Shown here one piece after another: positions 49,020 to 60,190 of a stretch of 64,000 bases of DNA. The position numbers and the translations under genes are program-made. Position 1 is the first letter of the stretch; every line of letters starts with the position of its first letter. Source of the DNA: Oscarella lobularis (Eukaryota > Porifera > Homoscleromorpha > Homosclerophorida > Oscarellidae); the NCBI RefSeq assembly GCF_947507565.1, contig NC_089177.1, forward strand, positions 1 through 64,000, written 5' to 3'. Below the pieces are notes generated by a model. That model searched no databases. It was not told where the DNA came from and saw only the letters and a list, made by a program, of their open reading frames with translations.

Positions 49020-51765
49020 ATGGCTGCAGCTACATCGGCCATCGACGACTACATACGCGAATATCTCCTCTTTCGAGGCTTTACGAGCACATTGAAAGCA
49101 TTCGAAGCTGAAGTAAAGTCAGACAAAGACAAGAGTTTCAAGGCAAGAGCGACGAACGATGAAAAATCGATCGTTTCAAGTCATTTTAGGTCGATCGAGT
49201 GATTCAACAGCTCTTCTCTCACGTGACGAATCACGATCTTTTGTCGTTGCGCGATTTTTGGCAGCATTTGCATCGTCGTTTCTTTTCGCGACTCAATCAA
49301 TCGTTATCAAATGCCGTTCACACGCTCGAAACGTGTCTTTATCGTCTCTATCTCGTTCATAATCTACAAAATGGACGAGTGGAAAAAGTCACGGAATTTT
49401 TTGAAAAAATGTCTCCCGATTTGCAAAATCAACCCGAATGGAAAGATTGGTTCAGTAAGAGAAAAAAATATTAATCCACGGTTAATGTATTATTTTTTTC
49501 ATTACTAGTACTCCCGTATATTAAAAATGCCGAGCAACATCCCATCTTTGAAGCCTATTTTACCAAGTCTTGGTGTGATACGTTCACCGTGTCTCTCTAC
49601 AATTTTCTCAGCGTCATTTTTCAGCATATGCATATCTTTTTCCTAATTAATTATAATTATACATGTAGTAGTAGTAGTAGAAATTACTTCCTCTTGTCTC
49701 TTCCTTCACTCTCTTTATTTACCTCTTCCTGCTTTGCTGAATTTTGAAGCAGAAAAACAAAAAATTCGCGAGCTGGAAGTTGAGAAACGAAGTTTGCAAA
49801 ATGAAGTGCGTGCCCTCACAACAGCTGCCACGGCGCAGAAAATGTCCAAAATGAAATTGCCTATAAAACCGGCTGTCAAAGAAATCCGAAAGAAAACAGA
49901 AGGCAGCGGCGGAACAGATTCAGCCGAAAGGTACAATTCATCTTTCTACTCAATCTCTTAATCATCTCTTAGCAGAGGGGGAGATAGGTCAAACAAAGGA
50001 AAAGCGACGGCAACGGCGACGGCGACGGCACCAAAAGTCACAAAACCGTCGCCAGAGAAAACAGATTGGAAATTGGCTGCACCACCAATAGATCTACCAC
50101 CTCCTTATTCTGCTTCTACTGCTATAGTAGAATCTCCAATAGCATTGATGTCATTGAAACCGACTGGTGCTGGTGCAATGCTGGCAGGTAACACAACAAT
50201 AGAGTTTCTTTCTTCTAAAAAAACAAAGGAAGGCATTTGGTTCTTTTTTTGTTAATAAGATTCTGACGACGATCAGCCGTTTTTGGTCTTGGGCCAGGTT
50301 GACTTTATTTTCAAATATTAAATTTCTAGGAAAAAATTCGTTTTAGGATTTCTATGAGGAACATTGTGGTCATGTGACGCACTGTTGCTTTTCATCAACG
50401 GGTTCTCTAATTGCTAGTGCTGATACTGAAGGAATAGTCAAGTAGGATAACAATGATGAGAAAGAGAGAGAGATACAGATAAGTGTGTTTAGAATTTGGT
50501 CTTTTGCCCCAATTCAAACAAAAGCGACTGTGACGACTTCAGCTGAAGTTTTGTCTCTCAATTGGGCGAATCGAATCGATAGAATGGTAATAATTAATTA
50601 ATTAATTAATTAATTAATTAATTAATTAATTGATCGCCGCGTAGCTTTTCATTGGAACCGGAAACGGTCTCATTCGTCTTTTTGATATCGAATCAAAACG
50701 AATCTACTGTGAAATTGAGAGCGAGCCTCAATATCCTCGTATTGTGTCTCTCACGTCGAGTCCCAATGGTCAATATCTCATCTACGGTTGTGCGTCCAAA
50801 TATCCTTCGCCTCCTCCTCCATCGTCGCCACCTTCAGCCCAAAATCCAATATCTCCTGGAAAATCAATTCGAACGAAACTTCTCAGCAAATCCGATTATT
50901 TCGGGGCACTTGTCTGCTGGGATATAAAGGCAATGAAGGAAGAAGTCTGTAATCTTATATAATGATGATGTAATCAAAATGGGGTTGTTGTTTCCTTTTC
51001 TAGAGAAATCTTACTCTCGATCCAGGACCGACGGCAATCAATTGTGCTTCATTTAATCACAACGGTAATTTATTAGTGACAGGTGCAGCTGATGGAATGA
51101 TTCGACTCTACGGTAAGTCAACCCTTCTCTCTCTCTCTCTACTCTAACTCTATGTGATATGTAAGACATGACCCAGTGGGATGTTCTCATGGGATGGCAG
51201 GGTCACATTGGCGAGGTTTACGCCGTCGAATTTAGTTGCGACGAAACGACCGTTTTTAGTGCGGGAGAAGATGGAAAAGTGGGTCCTAAACCCTTATACC
51301 CGGCCCCTTCCCCCCGTAAATACGTTCTCTCTTCTACGTACGACCCCCACCCCCCGTAGTTTTTACAGTGGAGTCTTCACCACATTGGGCAGCGAATCGC
51401 TGATTTGTCGCTTCCACTTGAAGCGACAAATCCCTTACAAGCGGCCGGCTATACCGGAACAGATACAATACCGCGCGGTCGACTTTTTGCCTTCGATTCC
51501 GAAGGCCAATACTTCATCACGTGCGGTCCTTCAAACGGTCTCGTCTACAAAGTAGTACATATCATATGATGATACGTTTTTACTCTCACTCACATTTCCC
51601 CATATGCTACAGTTAGAGGATGCTTCCCTCGAAGTAGCCATGTCTCTCGGTGGTCATTCGCAACCTGTCGTTGCCGTCGATTGGTCGACGGCAACACATT
51701 GCGGCGCCTGTCTCACAGGATCGCTCGACGGAACTGTGCGCGTTACGACACTACTAAAGCAATAA
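49020..51765 (+). CDS. WDR91: WDR91-like endosomal PI3K/Rab7 regulator
   Basis: WDR91 negatively controls Beclin1-Vps34 PI3-kinase on early endosomes and is a Rab7 effector (family knowledge). The N-terminus [20 protein letters not shown] is the LisH-like signature of the family, followed by [26 protein letters not shown] and [13 protein letters not shown] coiled coil ([20 protein letters not shown], about 49755-49815) precedes a low-complexity linker. The C-terminal WD40 propeller contains [57 protein letters not shown] and, at the end, [20 protein letters not shown], all matching vertebrate WDR91 order. Intron 1 (49143-49189) must be spliced GC-AG to keep [11 protein letters not shown]. The stop codon is 51763-51765. 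Confidence 0.93.
50591..50639. repeat. (AATT)n microsatellite in WDR91 intron
   Basis: About twelve TTAA/AATT units; this palindromic tetranucleotide recurs in other introns of the window (about 44346, 47366, 62463, 63065). Confidence 0.85.
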
Positions 51766-51888
51766 TAAAAAACCCGAGCGCGACAAAAGAAAGTTTAATT
51801 TTTTTTGCATTTCAATGTTTTCCACGCTCTCGATCGCCCCCCTTAATTCCCCTCGCATACCCCGCATACAAAAAAAAAGTACTAGTAT
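51766..51888. terminator. Convergent 3' gap, WDR91 / PWWP2-like
   Basis: 123 bp between facing stop codons. AATAATAAAAAACC directly follows the WDR91 stop and may serve as its poly(A) signal. Confidence 0.45.
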
Positions 51889-54664
51889 CTACGTTCGAAG
51901 CTGGGCGGCGGTTTTTTTATTTAGAAGTGCATCGGGATCGTTTGGATCACGTCCGATCGCTTCCAACGCTTCCTGTATGGCTCTCCTGTACGTTTTTTTC
52001 TTCTTATTCGGCAGATAATAAGAAGAAAAGCCTTCCTCGAAAGGAAACAGAAGAGCAGATGGCAAAATGGACGTGCAAGACGACGGTCTACCGAACCATT
52101 TGACGGACGCGCTCACCATACCTGACGATTTTCCCTCTTCGTCTTTAAACGAAAGAATAGTCGCTGGCCACCACGGCCAATCGACCATCTTCGCCCAGAC
52201 GACTTGAAAGAGACGAAATTGAGGACCATAAAACGTTCCGTGTCGCGATCCTCGACTCTGCGAAGGCCGTGGCTCGTACGCAAGATCCGTCGCCCCCGAC
52301 GTTGATTGGACGCTTTCGCCGCCGCCGCCACCTGATCGTCTTCCTCTGCTTCCTCCACGTCCTTCGTCGCTTTGACGATCTCGTTTTGAAATTTCAATTG
52401 CGCGTTCTAATTGAAGATCGGCGGGATGATGAAGAGGAGGACGACTTCTTCGAGTCGTTCTGCGAACGGGAATTATTTCGATTTCCTTCTTTTCTTCATC
52501 CTTCTTTTCGAAAGATAAAGATAGAGGAGGCGGAGAATCGTCAATTTTTTGAACGTCGATTTCCTCTGATTGCGGAGAATCGACCGCCATTGCCACTTCC
52601 GCTTCCGCCTCTGCCGTCACCGTCGTCGTTTCATCGTCGACGACGTCGCTTTCTTTTGCCACTTCTGTCACCTTTTCTGCCGTCACCACATCATCGTTCT
52701 TAATATTGTTTTCTTCAGCGAGAGGAGCGCACGTTGTGGAGGATTGCGGCGCCACGGGGGGTGACTTTTCTTCTTCTTCTTCTTCTTCTTCTTGCGGATT
52801 CTTCTTCTTTGGCGTTTGATCTATATTTTGTTCTTCAACAGAAGTATTCATTGATTCTTCAACAGAAGTGTTCATTGATTCTTCATCATCGTCATCTTCC
52901 TCCTCTTCCTCCTCTTCCTCTTCTTCTTTTATCTGCTCAGTATTTTCTGGTTGTGTTTGACGTTCTTTACGTCGTCCAGAGGCGGCGGCAACGGCGGCAA
53001 CGGCGGCGGCCGAGTCAACGGTCTTGATCTTTTGTAAGACCGTTTTTGGACTTGAGAGTGGCACTGTAAGAGTCTGAGTCTTATGAAAACCCGACTGCAA
53101 TTTGATCCACGTTTGAGACATTGGCGGAATGACAACCGCTTCAGAAAGTGAAGCCGTTGCCGCCGCCGCCTTTGCTACTTTTTGACGCTGTTTGTCTCCT
53201 CCTCTTCCCGTTCCCTCTTCTCCTGCTGCCGCCGCTCCTCCGCCTCCAGAAGATGAAGAATTGCTAAAAATCTGATTGACGTCGTGAAATTTGAGAGGCG
53301 GACCCAGAGCGGCGACGGATGAAGCGCCAATCGCCGCAACTTTCATCGGAGCCATCGCCGCCGCCGCCGCCGCCGCCGCCGTCGTCGTCGTCGCTACGAC
53401 TGACGTCGATGATGCAGATTTGGGGTCCTTTGTTGTCGTCTTGATTTCATTTTCAAGTTGAAGAGAGTTGAGCATTGCTGTACGAAGACTCGATCGAGCG
53501 CCAGAATGAACCAATGGCTTATAATGACGCTTATAGATATTTCCTCCAGATTGTTGCGATGAGTGGGCGGCGGCGGAACCGGCGGAACCGGAAACAGGCG
53601 ATGAAAAATTGAAATTCATCATCGTAGAAGAGTTCCCGCCAGCAGGTGACGATGACGAAGAATTTTGATGAGAATATTTTCTGGGACGACCACCAACCGA
53701 TTTTCCGAGTCGACGACGTCTCGCAGAGGAAAAAGATCGCGACGATTGAATATGAATATAATGAGAATGATCCGACTGAACTGGACGCGATTTTTCCTCC
53801 GTAAAAGTGAAAGTAGAAGTGCCGGCGGCGGAGGCGGCGGAGGCGGCGACGGCCGTCTTGCTTCCGCTTCCGCCGCCGCCGCCGCCGATCGAAGACGACA
53901 TTTCTCTTCGTAACGGCGAATCCGACGTTTCGGCTTCGAATTTTCTTTTTCTATTCGATCCCGCTGTGATGCTATAACTTGTTCGTTGTGCGTCCAACTC
54001 GCTCTGCGCTTCGCGAAGTCTAAAAAACGATGAAGAATGGATGAGGAGGAGACATTGCCCCCGTGGCCACGCCCCCTTTTCTCAACCCCACGAGTCTCTC
54101 AGCGTTTTTTGCAATGGGCCACCTAGCGCCTAGCTAGCGATCCTTTTTCGCGTCGTCTTCGTCATCGCGACGACGACGGCGAAGACGAACGACGAAGGAT
54201 CGAAGCGAAAAAGTCAGCCGGAAACGGCGCGAAATGTTTGGAAGGAAAACGTAGGCGAAAATGGAAGAGTTTATCGTTCGCGAACCCAAAGAGGGTTTTT
54301 TCATCGAAAGTGCACGTGCTAGATACTACGATCCCTAAAGGGGGCCCGTCTAGTGAGCACGATGGCGTCCTCTTCGTTCTACTTATGGCTACGAGCCCCG
54401 TCCGCCCCATCGTACGCTAAGAACGTGCGCAGATGCGCGTCGCACGTTTCTAAGGACACTAGCGCCCCATTGTGGCAAGAAAGTCATATCTAGCGAAAGT
54501 GATCGTCGAATGACATTGCACTCTCTTCCCGCCAACCTTTTCGATGTATCGAGAAGGACTCCGCGCAGGGTTTTTGACCCGCGCTTCAGCGACACGACAA
54601 CAACGTCTTCCAACGCCTCTTCGACGGAAACTAGGACTTTTTGACCTTTCACTAGAGTATTCAT
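51889..54664 (-). CDS. PWWP2A/B-like chromatin protein
   Basis: The last exon spans 54019-51889, with acceptor TTTTTTAG at 54020-54021. It is a long low-complexity protein (Ser, Ala, Glu tracts) ending in a PWWP domain at about 52203-51960: VVWAKMVDWPWWPATIL, then VKWFGRPSSCTSILPSALL and KKKKTYRRAIQEALEAI. The FG(S/R)P and KKRK-YRKAI features are those of PWWP2A/PWWP2B, which bind H2A.Z and H3K36me-marked nucleosomes and recruit NuRD-type complexes. A likely first exon starts with ATG at 54664 (KGQKVLVSVEEALEDVVVVS, then TLRGVLLDTSKR), which resembles the conserved N-terminal block of the same family. How it joins the last exon is not resolved: a further exon may lie at 54160-54410. The PWWP assignment is firm; the exact N-terminal structure is not. 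Confidence 0.8.
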
Positions 54665-54977
54665 TGCCGATCCACTTGTCAGAAAGAACGAATACGGACG
54701 CTAGGCCCTCCGATTATCGCCGACTTTGGTATCCCCGAAGTTGGGCGGTGACGCAGGGATATCACGCTACGATTGGCCAATCATCGCCAACGCTTTCGTC
54801 ACGTGGCAATTTAGAAAGATGTGCGCTTTGATAGGAAATAAGAGAATATCGATTCCTTTTAAAAGAAAGTTTAAAAAATTATGCGATATTCGCCGCCCAG
54901 CTACACGATCGTGCAACTTTGTTTAACGCGCGTTACCTTAGGGGGGTTAGCGACACAAGCGACACATCGAGTTTAGC
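54665..54977. promoter_or_regulatory. Divergent promoter region, PWWP2-like / PACRGL
   Basis: 313 bp between opposite start codons. GTCACGTGG lies near 54798; no TATA box is evident. No ORF here has a recognisable domain. Confidence 0.5.
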
Positions 54978-56130
<1,153 letters not shown>

Positions 56131-56265
56131 TATGGAGAAAATAGTGTAGATCTATTTTGATATGCGTGTTTGGGGCTGGCGTACGGTATGTGTCAGTGTG
56201 GAATTCACATTAGACAATAGAATAGGTTTGACAACACGTGCAATGTAGCAAAGAGCAATTTATTA
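56131..56265. other. Convergent 3' gap, PACRGL / V-ATPase e
   Basis: 135 bp between facing stop codons, with CAATTTATTATTAG near the V-ATPase stop. No gene seen. Confidence 0.5.
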
Positions 56266-56722
56266 TTAGTGAGTTTGATTGCATGAAGAAGCCGGAACGA
56301 GATCATCATGTGACGCATATCTGGGTGCACACGGTATGCAATTGTCGCCCCATTGACAGCTAATGACGGCCGCTACTTCAGCTGATAGCGTCGGTCCAAT
56401 CATTGGATTCAATTGAGCCATGTAGCAAAGAAACCAACTGAAACGAAAAACGGTTACCTATAAGGGGGCCCCCCTCTCCCGTCGCAACGCGAGACATACA
56501 AGAGCCAGCAGCAAACAGACGTCAGGATGAGCATCGTGAGAATGACGCTAAAAAGATCGCTGTCTTTCCTATCTTTTTCTTCCTTTTCGACGCTTACCCC
56601 GTATTCGGATCGGTGTTGAACAATCTGCGCTTGTTTCCGCAGTAGACGATGAACGAACCGACGCCTCCAAAGGAGAGCCAGAAGATCGTTAGAACGGCGA
56701 AAGGAACGACAACGCTGCCCAT
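56266..56722 (-). CDS. ATP6V0E1: V-type proton ATPase subunit e
   Basis: Small membrane subunit of the V0 sector, which pumps protons into endolysosomes. Three exons: the first, 56722-56598, encodes MGSVVVPFAVLTIFWLSFGG and a GNKRRLFNTDPN loop; the second encodes the helix VILTMLILTSVCCWL; the third gives FLCYMAQLNPMIGP. The order hydrophobic helix - short loop - ILTM...CC - AQLNPxxGP is the e-subunit signature. It is predicted at about 115 residues versus about 81 in mammals, because of a C-terminal extension with several cysteines (CQWGDNCIPCAPRYASHDDL). The first ATG giving the usual short N-terminus was chosen; an upstream in-frame reading has no family support. It shares an 83-bp head-to-head promoter with AUP1. 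Confidence 0.9.
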
Positions 56723-56805
56723 TGCGTACAAGGGAGTCACGAGACCACGACGTAGCAGCAACAGAACGAGAGGAACGCGCGTTAGAAACAATCACAAATT
56801 GCACG
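56723..56805. promoter_or_regulatory. 83-bp divergent promoter, V-ATPase e / AUP1
   Basis: The interval between the two opposite start codons; rich in AACGAGAGGAACGCGCG-type sequence with no TATA box. Both genes must be driven from within it, or from within each other's first exons. Confidence 0.6.
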
Positions 56806-58647
56806 ATGCCGTCGAATTCGTCTGATATCGCTCTTCTCTTCCATCGCTATCGGTTTGAAAGAAGAGAAAACCAACTGTCTTTGTATCTAAGAAGCGGTTT
56901 GCACTAGATTGCTTATCAATTGGCGTCTGTTCTTCCTTTTTCTCTATTCTCCTCTCGGCATTCTTCTCATTCTTCTCCGTCTCAGCTTAGCCTTTCAATT
57001 GTTCCTCTTCTCCTGTTTCGTACCGAAACAATGTCCTATCAAGCGGTAGAAGAAGCCGGGGCCAAAAAAAAAAATAAATTCATCATTACGTATACTTAGA
57101 CGCCTTTTCAAGTTGACTTACAACGTTCTTGGCATATCCGTCTCGGCTAAGGGAAAAGAAAATCGCGATTCCAAGGCCAAAGTCTGTGGAAATAGGTTTC
57201 TCCTAATTTAATTAATAATTAGACAATTTTAGATCTTAGTCTCCAATCACGTGTCTGTCATGGATCACTGCGCTTTAGAGTCCGTATTAGCTTCTTATGA
57301 GGTTTTGGCTTTTGACCCACGTCACGTGACTCTTGTGAAACATGATCCATGGTGTTTCAGGTGGAAAATCTCGATTCAAATTCGACGTTCACGTGGTTTT
57401 GGCGATGCAAAAAATTTGGCAACAATAGTATCAAAGTCGAAGACATTCTTGATGGAATAAGAGAATATTGTAATCGGCCAGGTTTATAAAAAAGTTTTCT
57501 AATTCAGCAAACACTCGCGAATTTCATTTTAGGATTTTTTCCTCCTCCTTTGCTCTTTTTTCCTGAGGGTCATACGACAAACGGATCATATGGTTTACTT
57601 AGTTTTTCTCAAGAAGCTTTTCAAGTGGATCAACCTGTTCAACCCGTTCGTATCCTCCTCTTGCATCTAGAAAAATTAAAACTTATAATACTCTCTACGT
57701 CTAGATTGTTGTACGTGCCGAAAGACCCTTCTTTTCCGTTGCAATTGTAAGTACAGTACACTGCTTCTCAATACTAATCATTGTACATACTCTATAGTCC
57801 CTATTGGATTCGTGGTGGCTCACCGATCTTCTTTGGGCTCTCTTTGTTCCAATCACGTTTTATCACTTTGAGTCAGCACTACTCATTAAATCATTAATTT
57901 ATGATTATTATTATTTATTATTTGGGTCTAGGACACTTGAAATTATGTATCCGGTGAGCGGTGAAACTCCGCAAGATTTTGCTAAAAGAACTCAAACAGT
58001 ACTAGTTTTATTTTGTAGCCAATTTGAAGAGAGCTCTTCTTCCTTTTTTATTTCTAGGCCATGGCCAAAGCTCTAGGCATTTGTGCGACGGATTACACAG
58101 CAAAAGATAAAGAGACTCTTCAAAAGGGCGGTGGAGAGAATCGTACGTCGTCTGATTCTTTTGATTCGGAATTGGTTCATCAAGTGAAAGAAGTTCTTCC
58201 TCACGTTCCAACGGAAGCAATTCAGAGAGATCTTGGTACGTATTAATTAATTAATTTTATAAGAGCTGCTTTTTATTTCTTTGTTAGCTCGGACTCACTC
58301 CGTTGATCTGACAATTTCCAATTTTCTCGAAGGAACAATTGAATTCATTCCGGAGAGAAATTATTCGAAGCTGCCGCCGCCGGAAGAAGAGAAAAATCAT
58401 ACTCCTCACTCTTCAAAACGAAAAAAATTGCCATCGCCATCGTTGTCTCCTAGCAACAGCGGCGGGGGCGTTTCCTTTTCAAAATCTGCTCAAGATCGTC
58501 ATTTGTCGTTTCAGGAAAGAAAAAAGGCGTTTTTAGAAGATGCAAGAAGGTAAGCGTTTGATTGTGACTTGTGGGGAATCCAATAGGATGAATTCTACTA
58601 GGAAGTACATTGAAAAACGATCGATTCAGCTAGAAACTCCAGCTTAA
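56806..58647 (+). CDS. AUP1: AUP1 (ancient ubiquitous protein 1)
   Basis: AUP1 is a monotopic ER and lipid-droplet protein that recruits the E2 enzyme UBE2G2 for ER-associated degradation. Exon 1, 56806-56852 (MPSNSSDIALLFHRYR), joins exon 2 at 56908 through a 55-nt intron with donor GTTTGA. Exon 2 encodes the hydrophobic hairpin LFFLFLYSPLGILLILLRLS. Next comes the acyltransferase-like domain with the HX4D motif SNHVSVMDH (about 57245-57270) and FFPEGHTTNGSYGLLSF (about 57553-57610). A CUE domain follows, VKEVLPHVPTEAIQRDL then THSVDLTISNFLEG (58180-58340). The C-terminus (LSFQERKKAFLEDARR, ending IQLETPA) corresponds to the UBE2G2-binding tail. The stop is 58645-58647. Domain order and length match the family. 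Confidence 0.93.
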
Positions 58648-59221
58648 CCGGGTAAAGTAGACAGACAATACTGTTAGTAGACTAGTAGGATGGCATGGGT
58701 TGCGTGCGTTTGTGCTTTTTGATAAGAAAAATCAATTTATTATAGGGCATATGCATGACGTCACAGGGGCAGAAGCAAAAATCGTCACACTTTTTTAACT
58801 AAAGCGGTAAATGCCTTGCTGCCAAAGTATGATGCTCTGGACAGCCAAACAGACATTTTACCGCGTTTTTGTTTTTTGGGTTTCTTTTTTCGATTTCTAC
58901 ATTTTCTCGCCGTTCGTGGACACAAGTGACCGCCAAACGACATATAAAATTGAAACTACTAAGGCACTGCTGTTCTAATTTGAGGCGCGGTTTGGCCACT
59001 TTCCGCTTTTTCCCGTGTTAGTCGTTCGCGTCGGTCACCACGCAGCGACTGTGATCAGAAAAGTGCGTCAGTGTGTTATTTCATCACACTGTGCTTAGAT
59101 CGCTTCGTTTGGAAGCGTTCCAAGTCTCTCCACAAGCTAATCTTGTGCGCGAGATTCGGAGAAAGGTGCACAAACGCCGTCTAAAGTTCTTTAGTCGACC
59201 GTTTTTGGCAGGGTGAGGGGA
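58648..59221. other. Intergenic sequence after AUP1
   Basis: No gene recognised. It contains one TGACGTCA (58756) and scattered CpG-rich words; short ORFs on both strands lack domains. Confidence 0.6.
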
Positions 59222-59899
59222 TAGGGTAGAGAGCCCATAAGGGGGACACCTAACTTTGACGTCGTGCTGCAGCGGAACTACGTGCTCGATCTAAATGAAA
59301 CAAAACACGTCGTAAGCAGAAATTATTCAGCTTCAATTTGCAACTATCGGCTGTTCGATCCGACTTCGCGTTCGCCCAAAAACGGCCAATTAGTGATGTC
59401 ACTATTGGGGGGTTGATATTTGTCCGGGCCCTAAAGGGGGACACTCGCGTTTTTGCCCGATTTTTGCCCGATTTTCTGCACAAAACGCATCAAATACGTT
59501 TTTGCCAACTACTAGCGCTACATAACGTTATAGTTACAGCACCACTACTCTAATTCCACGTGCATAAACGTACTAAAAATGACCACGAAAATTAAAGTCT
59601 TGGATGCTGTGCAACCAGTTACTGCCAAGCTAGAGCACATCACCGGAGCAGCGAAAGTGATCAAATTTTCTGTGTGGTACTAGTTGCCACGCCCCAAAGT
59701 TTCGAAATCGCCGAGGAGGTCCTAACGTCAGCGAATCGGTTGATATCGAACTAGCGACGACACGACTCCAAAGCAAGGTCGCTGAGGCTTCGACTAAGTA
59801 ACCAGTTGGCCCAACTCTTTAGCGTTTGCAGCGTGGGAAACGTGCTAAAAACCTATGTCCCCCATTAGGGGGTGTCCCCCTTTACCGGCCTCTACCCTA
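59222..59899. mobile_element. Candidate MITE-like element with 29-bp terminal inverted repeats
   Basis: The left end reads TAGGGTAGAG, seven variable bases, AAGGGGGACACC. The right end is the reverse complement of the same design with the same spacing (TAGGGTAGAG, seven bases, AAGGGGGACACC). A related internal AAGGGGGACAC occurs near 59433. There is no transposase ORF inside, so it would be non-autonomous. The terminal TA could be a target duplication of the Tc1/mariner type; this is inference. Confidence 0.6.
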
Positions 59900-60190
59900 C
59901 AGCCACAGCATGATTTGTACTTCCTCGCAGGGTACAAAGCAAAAATCTACAGAATGCTCTTTTCCAACTAGAAATATTCTACTGACAAAGGAATGAAATT
60001 ATGTGAAATTATGTGATAGTATGTGTGACAAGCTTTAATTAAGTAATCACTGACGCACCGTTGCTCCGAGACCTCGTTCCCGCCCTCCTTAGGCAAGGCT
60101 GCAATGAGGACTTATAGATTCCTACTACTGCAACTCAGTCTAACGTCAAGTTAGTTGAATCGATAATCCGGGCTTTCGACAACGCAGAAC
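59900..60190. other. Intergenic / PGM3 upstream region
   Basis: No gene seen. It probably holds the PGM3 promoter and 5' UTR; AATTATGTGAAATTATGTGA-type direct repeats lie near 59996-60020. Confidence 0.5.

Noticed and set aside
52269-53027. Plus-strand ORFs opposite the PWWP2-like exon
   Set aside because: Shadow frames of low-complexity Ser/Glu/Ala codons; the minus strand holds the recognisable PWWP domain.
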